Below, in pieces: positions 41,446 through 49,192 of a DNA stretch of 64,000 nucleotides (positions are counted from its first letter, which is position 1; the number at the start of each line of letters is the position of its first letter). This stretch comes from Oscillospiraceae bacterium. Lineage in GTDB: Bacteria; Bacillota; Clostridia; Oscillospirales; Oscillospiraceae. The translations under genes were made by a program, and so were the position numbers. The notes under the pieces were generated by a model. The model searched no databases and had not been told where the DNA came from. It saw only the letters and a list, made by a program, of their open reading frames with translations. Where the stretch lies: positions 1-64,000 of the forward strand of contig CAJTFN010000018.1 in NCBI GenBank assembly GCA_910575815.1. The letters are read 5' to 3'.

Positions 41446-41618
41446 TGTTTTGTTTTTCAGTATATGTTTTTCAGGAACAAAGAAAAATACAATACGGCGA
41501 GAATCTATTCAGAACATATAACAAAAAAACTTAGGTAGTAAAATCTTTCACAACAATTTACTAAAATAGTTACTATTTTTCAAAAACATCCAATATAATC
41601 GGGCTTTGAAAATTACTT

Positions 41619-41646
41619 TTGATTTATTTTGCACAAAAGGTATAAT
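41619..41646 (+). promoter_or_regulatory. Sigma-A promoter of the cargo operon
   Basis: TTGATT, 16 nt, TATAAT. Nothing resembling the element-type promoter is present in this island. The surrounding 41383-41700 is strongly A+T-rich and otherwise non-coding. Confidence 0.75.
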
Positions 41647-41714
41647 GGTTATATCAGACAATTGGCAGTTATCTTAGATAATTCAGATTATGTCTTTTGT
41701 GGGAGAATTCTTTT

Positions 41715-43103
41715 ATGAAAATGCCAAAGATACCTGAGGACCTGAGTTTCTACTTAAACCAACGCTTCGTATGCGACTGCGGAAAGGAGCACTATGCCCC
41801 TCTGCGTGCTGTCCGTGTGGGTAGTGGTGTATTGGATGAATTGCCTAGCATCATTAGATTGATGGGCTACCAAAGCTTATACTTAATCAGTGACCCCGTT
41901 ACCTATCAAATTGCGGGAGAGCGGTGTGTCCATATACTGGAGAATGCAGGGATTCCTCATAAGATTACGAAGCTTACACATCTTGGATTTGATGAAGCGA
42001 CCTTGGGAGAACTTACAATTCAGATGCCGAAGGACTGTGATTTGGTCATCGCGGTAGGAACTGGGGCAATCAACGACGTCACTCGCTATTTCAGTTTTAA
42101 GCTGAATAGACCCTTTTTCACCATTGCAACTGCAGCGCCTATGGATGGTTTTGCTTCCAGCATAGCCGCCATCCAGACCAATCATTTAAAAACAACGTAT
42201 GAGGCGCAAACCCCCACCGCCATTATTGGAGACACGGATATACTGAAGAACGCACCATATCCGATGATTGCAGCAGGACTTGGTGATTTGCTTGGTAAGT
42301 TCACCTGCCTCTGCGATTGGAAATTGTCCAGAGTTATCAACGGTGAACATTACTGCGAAAATATTGTTGAAATGGTGGAGGTTTGCGTACGAAAAGTGTT
42401 GTCATCTGCAGAGGGAGCAAAGGACCGGAACCCAGAGACTCTTGGGGCTATTATGGAAGGTTTGGTACTGACAGGAGTTGCTATGAGCTTATATGGCAAT
42501 TCCCGCCCTGCATCCGGTTGTGAACACCATATGTCCCACTATTGGGAAATGATGTTCGAGCAGGCGGGGAAACGTCCGGCTCCTCACGGTATCCAGGTAG
42601 GGGTTGGAACTGTCCTTATTTTAAAGCTGGTAGAGGCGTTGCGGACTTATGAAGTGGATTTTGCGGCAGCCCGGGTATTTGCGCAACAGTATGACCAATC
42701 GTCCTGGGAGGCCGAGATTCGAGAAGCATATGGTCCGGCAGCCCATGGTGTAATTGAAATGGAACTGTCTTCGGGAAAAAATGCGGTAGACAGTCATTTG
42801 GTCAGAATCGATGTTATGGAGCAGCATTGGGATGAGATTCTGGCTATGTTGTCTGCGCTTCCCTCCTCGAATCATGTGATGAGCTTGTTAAGTTCCCTGG
42901 AAGCTCCCTGCCTGCCGAATCAGATTGGGATAGATGCTATAATGCTAAAGAATACATTTCTTTATTGCAAGGAGGTTCGCAATCGCTATACAATTCTGCA
43001 AATGATATGGGATTTGGGTTTATTAGACCATCTTTCCAATAAAGTCATTGAGAATTTACCAGACAGTTTCGTGGAAGCAAATTCCGAACCTAAAATCGGG
43101 TGA
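41715..43103 (+). CDS. sn-glycerol-1-phosphate dehydrogenase-like enzyme (AraM/EgsA family)
   Basis: The product has 462 residues from ATG 41715, with GGGAG 9 nt upstream. The N-terminal CDCGKEHYAPL motif is typical of bacterial glycerol-1-phosphate dehydrogenases in the iron-alcohol-dehydrogenase superfamily. Dinucleotide-binding AVGTGAINDVTRY and metal-ligand segments (GCEHHMSHYW, PHGIQVGVG) are present. The family interconverts dihydroxyacetone phosphate and sn-glycerol-1-phosphate with NAD(P)H and a divalent metal. First gene of the cargo operon, so it should act on the imported compound or a derivative; the true substrate may differ from glycerol phosphate. Confidence 0.85.
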   Translation: MKMPKIPEDLSFYLNQRFVCDCGKEHYAPLRAVRVGSGVLDELPSIIRLMGYQSLYLISDPVTYQIAGERCVHILENAGIPHKITKLTHLGFDEATLGELTIQMPKDCDLVIAVGTGAINDVTRYFSFKLNRPFFTIATAAPMDGFASSIAAIQTNHLKTTYEAQTPTAIIGDTDILKNAPYPMIAAGLGDLLGKFTCLCDWKLSRVINGEHYCENIVEMVEVCVRKVLSSAEGAKDRNPETLGAIMEGLVLTGVAMSLYGNSRPASGCEHHMSHYWEMMFEQAGKRPAPHGIQVGVGTVLILKLVEALRTYEVDFAAARVFAQQYDQSSWEAEIREAYGPAAHGVIEMELSSGKNAVDSHLVRIDVMEQHWDEILAMLSALPSSNHVMSLLSSLEAPCLPNQIGIDAIMLKNTFLYCKEVRNRYTILQMIWDLGLLDHLSNKVIENLPDSFVEANSEPKIG

Positions 43104-43169
43104 ATCCCTATGCCCCCAAACAGAGGGCGTAGTTATTCAATAAAACTCAAGAAAAGAGAGGTACATGGT

Positions 43170-44228
43170 ATGAAAAAGTATTTTGCTCTTGCGATGGCTC
43201 TATTTATGGTGCTAAGCCTTGTTGCCTGTGGCGGAGGGACAAAAGTCCCGGACACTGACTCTACCTCCCCGGATTCTGGTTCCGCATCCTCGGTTGCACC
43301 CGAAGAAAAGAAAGGTGACCCTATCGTAATCAGCGTTTCTCACTCCTATACAGAATTGGACCAGGTTAGCGTCGAGCTGAACACGGCCGCAAAAAACGTC
43401 GCTGAGCGGACCGGTGGTATGGTAACCTTGAATCTGTACCCCAACAATACTTTTGGAAACCTTGTTGACGGTGTGGAAGCGGTTATGAGCGATTCTCCGT
43501 TACTGCTGATGACTGCGTTCAGCCAGTGGGAGGACATCTATTATGACTCCAGTGCTTTGCAATGCGGTTTTGTATTTGAAACAGGCGAGGAATTCCTGAA
43601 GGTGATGGATACCGACCTGTTCGCGAAAATTGTGGCGGAGATGGATAAGGTAAACATTCATCCTCTGAACTGTAGTTTTGTGGGCGGCATGCGTCATGTC
43701 ATTGGAAAGAAACCTTACACAACTCCGGCCGAAATCAAGGGCCTCAAGCTGCGTGTTCCCAATTCCACAACCTATCTGGAGTGTTTCCAGACCATGGGAG
43801 CAAGCCCGATGGGATTGGCTGCTTCTGAGCAGATGAGTGCTTTGTCCGCCGGAACCGTCGATGCACTGGACCAGTCCATCAGCCTGATGTATAGCACAAA
43901 GAGCTACGAGATGGTGAACCAGGTTACTCTACTTGCACAGCAACCTCTGGCTGACGCTCTGTTCTGCAGCGCCAATTGGTGGAATACAATTCCTTCTGAG
44001 TATCAGGAAATCATTGAGGATGAGCTGCATCAGGCCGGGCTGCGTTACAATGAATACTCCATTCAAAATGAAGGGACCATGCGTCAGGAGATGGAGGCAG
44101 CCGGAGTCCAGTTCCATGAAGCAGACAGGCAGGCGTTCCTGGACATGGGCTGCAAGGATTTGGTCATGAAATATAGCATCGGCCAGGAGCTGCTGGACAC
44201 GCTGGCTGAGATTCGTGCGGCCAAATAA
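43170..44228 (+). CDS. dctP: TRAP transporter solute-binding lipoprotein (DctP)
   Basis: The product has 352 residues. The lipoprotein signal ends in the lipobox LVAC near residue 18. GLKLRVPNSTTYLECFQTMG contains the signature Arg-V-P region that binds the carboxylate of TRAP ligands, and SAGTVDALDQSI is also family-typical. It captures an organic acid outside the membrane and hands it to DctQM, encoded next. The start at 43170 follows GAGAGG. A hairpin after its stop (about 44274-44307) may lower expression of the permease genes relative to the binding protein. Confidence 0.93.
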   Translation: MKKYFALAMALFMVLSLVACGGGTKVPDTDSTSPDSGSASSVAPEEKKGDPIVISVSHSYTELDQVSVELNTAAKNVAERTGGMVTLNLYPNNTFGNLVDGVEAVMSDSPLLLMTAFSQWEDIYYDSSALQCGFVFETGEEFLKVMDTDLFAKIVAEMDKVNIHPLNCSFVGGMRHVIGKKPYTTPAEIKGLKLRVPNSTTYLECFQTMGASPMGLAASEQMSALSAGTVDALDQSISLMYSTKSYEMVNQVTLLAQQPLADALFCSANWWNTIPSEYQEIIEDELHQAGLRYNEYSIQNEGTMRQEMEAAGVQFHEADRQAFLDMGCKDLVMKYSIGQELLDTLAEIRAAK

Positions 44229-44350
44229 ATGCCCAAACGGCTGAAAACAGATTTGATTCGGATGCCGTAGCGTAGCCCGAGGAAACCTGTTTTTTCTTCG
44301 GGCTATGCTTTGGTTTTAACAGAAATCGTCATATTGATTTGTGAGGGCCT

Positions 44351-44824
44351 ATGAAGCGTATAATTGCATATATTAGGGACGGAAAATTTGAGGAAATAAT
44401 AGGGTGCTTGGCAATTATTGTGGTAATTGCCCCTGTAATTGCCAATATTGTGAATCGCTCCGTGTTCAATTTCTATTCAACTAATTTGGAGGCCATTGCA
44501 CTGATGGCATATGTCTGGATTGGGTATGGCTTTTTCGGGTATATGTACAAGAAGAACTCTCATGTAGACATGAAGTTTATTGTGAACAAAATGTCTCCTT
44601 CTGTTAGGGCCTTCTTTGACCTGCTTAGGGATGTCTTCATCTTCCTGTTTTCTGCGTACATGGTCTACTGGGGGCTGAAGCTTTGCAAGACTAACCTCAC
44701 GAGATATGCCATGGGCACAAGAATTCCCCTCGCGTTTGGGTATGCAGGCATTGCTTTTGGTTTTTTCAGTGGCGCGATTCGAAGCGCCTGGGCTATCATT
44801 GGTCGAATTTTAAAAAAAGGATAA
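44351..44824 (+). CDS. dctQ: TRAP transporter small permease (DctQ)
   Basis: The product has 157 residues with four membrane segments (CLAIIVVIAPVIANIVN, ALMAYVWIGYGFFGYMY, DVFIFLFSAYMVYWGL, GYAGIAFGFFSGAIRSAW). The length, topology and place between DctP and DctM identify the small subunit that partners the large permease. It ends 4 bp before the next start. Confidence 0.9.
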   Translation: MKRIIAYIRDGKFEEIIGCLAIIVVIAPVIANIVNRSVFNFYSTNLEAIALMAYVWIGYGFFGYMYKKNSHVDMKFIVNKMSPSVRAFFDLLRDVFIFLFSAYMVYWGLKLCKTNLTRYAMGTRIPLAFGYAGIAFGFFSGAIRSAWAIIGRILKKG

Positions 44825-44828
44825 ACAA

Positions 44829-46124
44829 ATGAGTGAATTTCTTGTTTGGACGCCGCTGATTCTGGTTTTTGCGCTTTTAGCATTCCGCATCCCTGTATCT
44901 ATGGCATTTATCAGTGGCGCTGTTTTTTACTTTGGATTCGTGGCAACTGAAATGCCGCTGAATATGGTCCTCTCCAAGATGGTTTCCGCTGGCATGAATA
45001 TGAACCTGATGGCTATTCCCTTCTTTATCACCGCTGGTTTGTTAATGAACTATACCGGCATTACTTCCCGCATGATGAAATTTGCCGATTTATGTGTGGG
45101 TCATATGTGGGGTGGGCTTGCTCAGGTGAATGTCTTGCTTTCTACCTTGATGGGCGGCTTATGCGGCTCCTCTAACGCGGATGCCGCGATGCAATGTAAA
45201 ATGCTTGTTCCGGAAATGGAAGAACGCGGTTTCAATCGTGCGTTTTCTGCTGCGGTTACAGCCTCCTCCGCCCTAATTTCTCCTATGATTCCGCCAGGAG
45301 TCATGCTCATCCTTTATGCGTCTATTACAGAAAATTCTGTATTGGATATGTTCATGGCAGGGTACCTACCAGGATTTCTGATGTGCATTGCTCTGATGGT
45401 TGCAGTTCACTATGTTTCCCATCGCGATGGCTACAAACCGAGTCGAAACAAGAGGGCTTCCATTGGGGAAGTTTTTCGCGGCTTAATCGAATGCTTTTGG
45501 GCGATTCTCATGATTATTGTTCTGATTGTGGGGCTTCGAATGGGAATCGTCACCGCCACAGAGGGCGGTGCCGTGTTGTGCGTGCTTTGCATGTTTGTCG
45601 GAATGGTTATTTACAAAGAACTCCATCTAAAGGACCTTGTAGTGGTTGCGCGGGAAGCCTTCTCCTCTGTCGCTAACGTGTTTGGCATCATTATTTCAGC
45701 GACTGTATTTGGCCTTTATCTGACATATGCGCAAATTCCTCAGCAAATTACGAGACTGATTTTGGAGTTCAATACTGGACGCATCATGTTTTTGCTGATT
45801 GTGAACATTATGCTCTTAGTGATGGGCATGCTAGTGGACAGTTCTGCAGTTTTGATGATTGCGGTGCCACTCCTTTACCCGGTTGCGACACAGCTGGCCA
45901 TCCACCCGATTCACTTCGGCATTGTATGCATTTTGAATCTCTCCATTGGGGCTTTGACACCGCCATTCGGCGCGACGATGTATCAATGTTGCAATTTGTG
46001 CGAAATTGAAATGCCGGAATTCCTAAAACAAGGGAAAGAACTCATAATTGCTCTTATGGTCGCGCTCCTCCTGGTTACATTTATCCCGGGCATCTCTACG
46101 ATGCTGCCTACATTGCTGAAATAG
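44829..46124 (+). CDS. dctM: TRAP transporter large permease (DctM)
   Basis: The product has 431 residues with about 12 membrane segments. AGLLMNYTGIT, LSTLMGGLCGSSNADAAM and SALISPMIPPGVMLILYASI are hallmark DctM sequences. It is the ion-coupled translocation subunit that imports the DctP-bound acid, probably with Na+. AAAAAGGATA serves as ribosome binding site. Confidence 0.95.
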   Translation: MSEFLVWTPLILVFALLAFRIPVSMAFISGAVFYFGFVATEMPLNMVLSKMVSAGMNMNLMAIPFFITAGLLMNYTGITSRMMKFADLCVGHMWGGLAQVNVLLSTLMGGLCGSSNADAAMQCKMLVPEMEERGFNRAFSAAVTASSALISPMIPPGVMLILYASITENSVLDMFMAGYLPGFLMCIALMVAVHYVSHRDGYKPSRNKRASIGEVFRGLIECFWAILMIIVLIVGLRMGIVTATEGGAVLCVLCMFVGMVIYKELHLKDLVVVAREAFSSVANVFGIIISATVFGLYLTYAQIPQQITRLILEFNTGRIMFLLIVNIMLLVMGMLVDSSAVLMIAVPLLYPVATQLAIHPIHFGIVCILNLSIGALTPPFGATMYQCCNLCEIEMPEFLKQGKELIIALMVALLLVTFIPGISTMLPTLLK

Positions 46125-46149
46125 CAGTTTTGCTGGAATCGAGGCCAAT

Positions 46150-47058
46150 ATGAAACAATCATATTTCCCTGACGTTGGAATATGGCTGAAAGGAAATATT
46201 CATAGCCACTCCACAGTGTCGGATGGCATGTTCACGCCGGCGGAGTTGTCGGAACTATACCGGTCGCATGGATATGATTTCCTATCTATTACAGACCACA
46301 ATATTTTAGACTCTCACAGTGACCTCCAAACAAATGGGTTGATTCTTTTGACCGGTGTTGAGCATGATATTGCCTATGGTCCAGACAAATGCACTCATAT
46401 AGTTGGGCTTTCCCCCGCCGGAAAGAAAGAAACCAGTTACATATGCAAGCAATATTCTGCTGAGGAAATTACAGAGCAGCAGCTTGCGGATTATATGCTG
46501 GCTGATGGTCAGTTTGTCAACCTGGCTCACCCGCTTTGGTCTTGCATGGAGTTTGCTGAAATCGAACGGCTGAACGGTCTGCATTCTATCGAAGTGTTTA
46601 ACAATGGAATGGAGCACCTTTGTCATGGTGGAAACTCCGAAATATTCTGGGAAATGCTTCTGCGGCATGGAAAACGCATTTTTGCAACAGCGGTGGATGA
46701 TGTTCATGTGTCAGGTGACCTGTTTGGTGGCTGGGTTTGTGTAAAAGTAGCGAATCGAAGCCAGGAGGATATTTTGGCAGCATTGGTTGATGGGGCCTTT
46801 TATGCCTCTAGTGGTCCAACTATCTATGATTTTGGCATAGATAGAGGTTCAGTTTATATCTCCTGCTCCCCATGCAGAGCAATCCATTTTGTTTCTTATC
46901 CATCTAAAGGAAAATCTTTTTTTTCTGAGAGTGATTTGCCGCTCGTGTCCTCCTCTCACACTCTGGAAGGCCGTGAAGCATACGTTCGGGCAGTATGTGT
47001 AGACGATAAAGGGTATTCGGCCTGGACAAATCCTATTTTCTTTGACAATCGGCAATGA
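46150..47058 (+). CDS. PHP-domain metal-dependent phosphoesterase
   Basis: The product has 302 residues. PHP ligands are visible in order: GNIHSHSTVSDG, SITDHNILD, TGVEHD, LAHPLW and the late TAVDDVH. The family contains phosphoesterases and 5'-3' nucleases with two or three metals. The small single-domain form suggests hydrolysis of a phosphate ester in the cargo pathway. The last 60 residues form a beta-rich extension. Its stop overlaps the next start (ATGA). Confidence 0.85.
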   Translation: MKQSYFPDVGIWLKGNIHSHSTVSDGMFTPAELSELYRSHGYDFLSITDHNILDSHSDLQTNGLILLTGVEHDIAYGPDKCTHIVGLSPAGKKETSYICKQYSAEEITEQQLADYMLADGQFVNLAHPLWSCMEFAEIERLNGLHSIEVFNNGMEHLCHGGNSEIFWEMLLRHGKRIFATAVDDVHVSGDLFGGWVCVKVANRSQEDILAALVDGAFYASSGPTIYDFGIDRGSVYISCSPCRAIHFVSYPSKGKSFFSESDLPLVSSSHTLEGREAYVRAVCVDDKGYSAWTNPIFFDNRQ

Positions 47059-47720
47059 AAAACATTTTGTGCTATGGAGATTCTAATACATGGGGCTTCA
47101 TACCTGGCAGTGGCAAACGGTATACGGAGGACATCCGTTGGACAGGGCTCCTACAGCGAGGGTTAGGGCATGGCTATCAGGTTATTGAGGCAGGAGTCAA
47201 TGGGAGAACAACCTCTTTTGATGACCCCTTCTGCAACTACCTGAATGGCTGGAGAAGTCTGCCATATTCCCTCCTGTCCGCAAAGCCAGTTGACCTGCTG
47301 ATTATCAGTCTTGGCACAAACGATTTGAAATTCACGGATGCTCGCGGTTCATCAAAAGGAATTGAGGCCATCATCAATCTCGCGCTATCCTTGGACACGA
47401 TATTTTCTGGGATGGACCAAGGAGGTATCTTTAATGCAGTTCCAAAAATCCTCGTCATATTCCCGATTTCATTGCATCCTGAGATAAATACACGCAGTCC
47501 GCCATCATCCATGGCAAGCAAATATGGCGAATCGCTTAAATTTCGGGATTTTTATCAGCCTGTTTGTGAGAAAAAGCATGTAAATAGTTTAGATGGAGCC
47601 CTATTTGCGACAGCATCTCCGGTCGACTGCACCCATATGGACGCTGAAGGGCATCGCGCCTTGGGTATGGCCGTTCTCGTCAAGGTGAAAGAACTATTGG
47701 ACCACAGTACAGAAAGGTAG
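47055..47720 (+). CDS. SGNH/GDSL-family hydrolase
   Basis: The product has 221 residues. Block I is YGDSNTWGF with the nucleophile Ser, block II has Gly in EAGVNGRTTSFDD, block III is SLGTNDLKF and block V is the D-x-x-H in DCTHMDAEGHRALG. This resembles esterases of the arylesterase/acyl-hydrolase type. No signal peptide, so it acts in the cytoplasm, probably removing an acyl or acetyl group from the imported compound. Translationally coupled to the PHP gene. Confidence 0.9.
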   Translation: MKNILCYGDSNTWGFIPGSGKRYTEDIRWTGLLQRGLGHGYQVIEAGVNGRTTSFDDPFCNYLNGWRSLPYSLLSAKPVDLLIISLGTNDLKFTDARGSSKGIEAIINLALSLDTIFSGMDQGGIFNAVPKILVIFPISLHPEINTRSPPSSMASKYGESLKFRDFYQPVCEKKHVNSLDGALFATASPVDCTHMDAEGHRALGMAVLVKVKELLDHSTER

Positions 47721-47729
47721 GAAATAATA

Positions 47730-48686
47730 ATGAGGAAGAATTTTCGAGTTTTTACAATCTGTCTGCTTATTGCTTGTGCGCTGCTTTCGGTAACAGCATA
47801 CGCGGCCTACTACAACACATACACCAAGCTGGCCACAATTCCTAATGGCGAGGGGTGCAATAGGGCCCAAGGGTTTGCTGCGGGTTCATCGTACATTTAC
47901 TCCGCAAAATGCAATGACAACGAATCCAAGCAGGTCATTTACCGGACAAGAATCAGTGATGGAACAACAACCCTGATGACCAATGGGGATACCGGTGGAA
48001 AATACATTGCATCACTGGGGCATGCAAATGACATGGATACCTGCACAATTGACGGAAAGTACCACCTTTTTGTTGCCACTATGAAAACAGGAGCGGAAAG
48101 CTTGGTGAAGCTGCAATATTCCGGGACCACCTACACACAGCTGGGGGGGTTCGAATTGCGCTGCGACGGTGTACCGGTCTCTGTCTGTGGCGTGAAGAAA
48201 TACGCCAAGGATGATAACTACATCTATTTCCTCTTTTTTGCCTCGAATGGCAATCAGCAAAATGTTACTTTTTACCGTGGACAAATCCCCATGACTGCAG
48301 ACGGCGGTACAATCAATGTCACAAAAGCCTTTGACATTGATATCACGAATGCAACGGTAAACGGCAGTAAAGTTACGAATCTGAACTCTTTTTTGAGACA
48401 AGGGATTGGATATATTGCGAGCACAGACCAGTTGCTGGTTCCTTTGACAAACAAGAACGTAAGCATTATTCTGGTCTACAATAATGTTTCGACTGCGACC
48501 GGAACCCTTTCTGCAGACCCGAATCTTTCTTTCCGCATTACATCTTCTACCTTCCCCACTCTGTTTGAAATCGAGGGGTGTGATGAAACAAATGGGAAAC
48601 TATATTTCAACTGTAACAGAAAGAAAGACTCCAAGGATATTGACAATGACGCGATTTGCAGCTTCAACGACTTTACAATCTATTGA
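47730..48686 (+). CDS. Secreted beta-rich protein of unknown function
   Basis: The product has 318 residues. A signal peptide (VFTICLLIACALLSVTAYA) precedes a mature protein of repeated short beta-like segments with aromatic and Gly-Asp motifs (KYIASLGHANDM, YTQLGGFELRC, QGIGYIASTDQLL), suggestive of a beta-propeller. Six or so Cys are spread through it. It lies 9 bp after the SGNH gene as the last member of the cargo operon and might bind or cleave the external substrate. No family recognised. Confidence 0.65.
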   Translation: MRKNFRVFTICLLIACALLSVTAYAAYYNTYTKLATIPNGEGCNRAQGFAAGSSYIYSAKCNDNESKQVIYRTRISDGTTTLMTNGDTGGKYIASLGHANDMDTCTIDGKYHLFVATMKTGAESLVKLQYSGTTYTQLGGFELRCDGVPVSVCGVKKYAKDDNYIYFLFFASNGNQQNVTFYRGQIPMTADGGTINVTKAFDIDITNATVNGSKVTNLNSFLRQGIGYIASTDQLLVPLTNKNVSIILVYNNVSTATGTLSADPNLSFRITSSTFPTLFEIEGCDETNGKLYFNCNRKKDSKDIDNDAICSFNDFTIY

Positions 48687-48725
48687 TATGAGCGTATTTT
48701 GACACCTTGTAATTCCTCGCTCGAC

Positions 48726-48781
48726 AAAGAAGAGACCGTCTATTGACGGTCAGAAGAGACCGTCTATTGACGGTCTCTTCT
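48726..48781 (+). terminator. Duplicated hairpin terminator at the right edge of the cargo
   Basis: AGAAGAGACCGTC-TATT-GACGGTC occurs twice in tandem. The second copy completes a long hairpin with GACGGTCTCTTCTTT. Confidence 0.75.
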
Positions 48782-48801
48782 TTGAGATGACCACTTCCAT
48801 T

Positions 48802-49071
48802 TTATAGGGACTCTTCTTTTGGACAGGGACACGGCAGGATGGTCAGATGCCTCTTAATGCGCATGTACGTGGGCCAGGAGCAGTATGTTATCCTGCTTTC
48901 CACCTCTCCATGGCGCATCCCTCGTACATTCAAGGTCAGAGAGTCTCCCCCGCTGTATCCCCAAATCCCGGCAGTCCGCCGCGGCGCCTGGGACCCATAC
49001 ACTACCAGCGTAGCAGGGATGCCCTTTTCCAACACTTTTATCAGTTCTCTTACCGAGTGGCAAATCTTCAT
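48802..49071 (-). CDS. Small protein with hairpin between ribosome binding site and start
   Basis: The product has 89 residues from ATG 49071. It has an N-terminal helix (CHSVRELIKVLEKGI), a beta-rich centre (TLVVYGSQ, DSLTLNVRG) and two CPCP cysteines near the C-terminus. No family recognised. The ribosome binding site GAAAGGAGGG lies 29 nt before the ATG, but a perfect 7-bp stem-loop (49079-49100) fills all but 7 nt. The element-type promoter overlaps the terminator of the upstream giant gene. Confidence 0.62.
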   Translation of the reverse strand: MKICHSVRELIKVLEKGIPATLVVYGSQAPRRTAGIWGYSGGDSLTLNVRGMRHGEVESRITYCSWPTYMRIKRHLTILPCPCPKEESL

Positions 49072-49078
49072 GGTAAAT

Positions 49079-49100
49079 CTGGTGCAGAAATCCGCACCAG
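49079..49100 (-). promoter_or_regulatory. Hairpin in the spacer between ribosome binding site and start codon
   Basis: CTGGTGC and GCACCAG pair around an 8-nt loop. The ribosome binding site ends directly before the stem, and the ATG is 7 nt after it, so folding would restore normal spacing. Confidence 0.65.
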
Positions 49101-49137
49101 CCCTCCTTTCGGGGAATTTTGGGTGGGTATTGTTTTT

Positions 49138-49167
49138 ATTATATGCAAAGAGAGGGCCCGCCATTTG
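49138..49167 (-). promoter_or_regulatory. Element-type promoter inside a terminator hairpin
   Basis: Minus strand reads CAAAT, 16 nt, GCATATAAT. The -35 lies in the loop of the terminator at 49150-49179. Confidence 0.68.
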
Positions 49168-49179
49168 GCGGACCCTCTC
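49150..49179 (-). terminator. Terminator of the Cna_B-repeat protein gene
   Basis: GAGAGGGTCCGCC and GGCGGGCCCTCTC pair around AAAT. The T-tract is only three T and merges into the next -10. Confidence 0.78.
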
Positions 49180-49192
49180 CAGGCTTAGGGTA

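Noticed and set aside
48726..48781. Possible CRISPR-like direct repeats
   Set aside because: There are only two abutting copies of a hairpin, with no spacers and no cas genes. It is a duplicated terminator.
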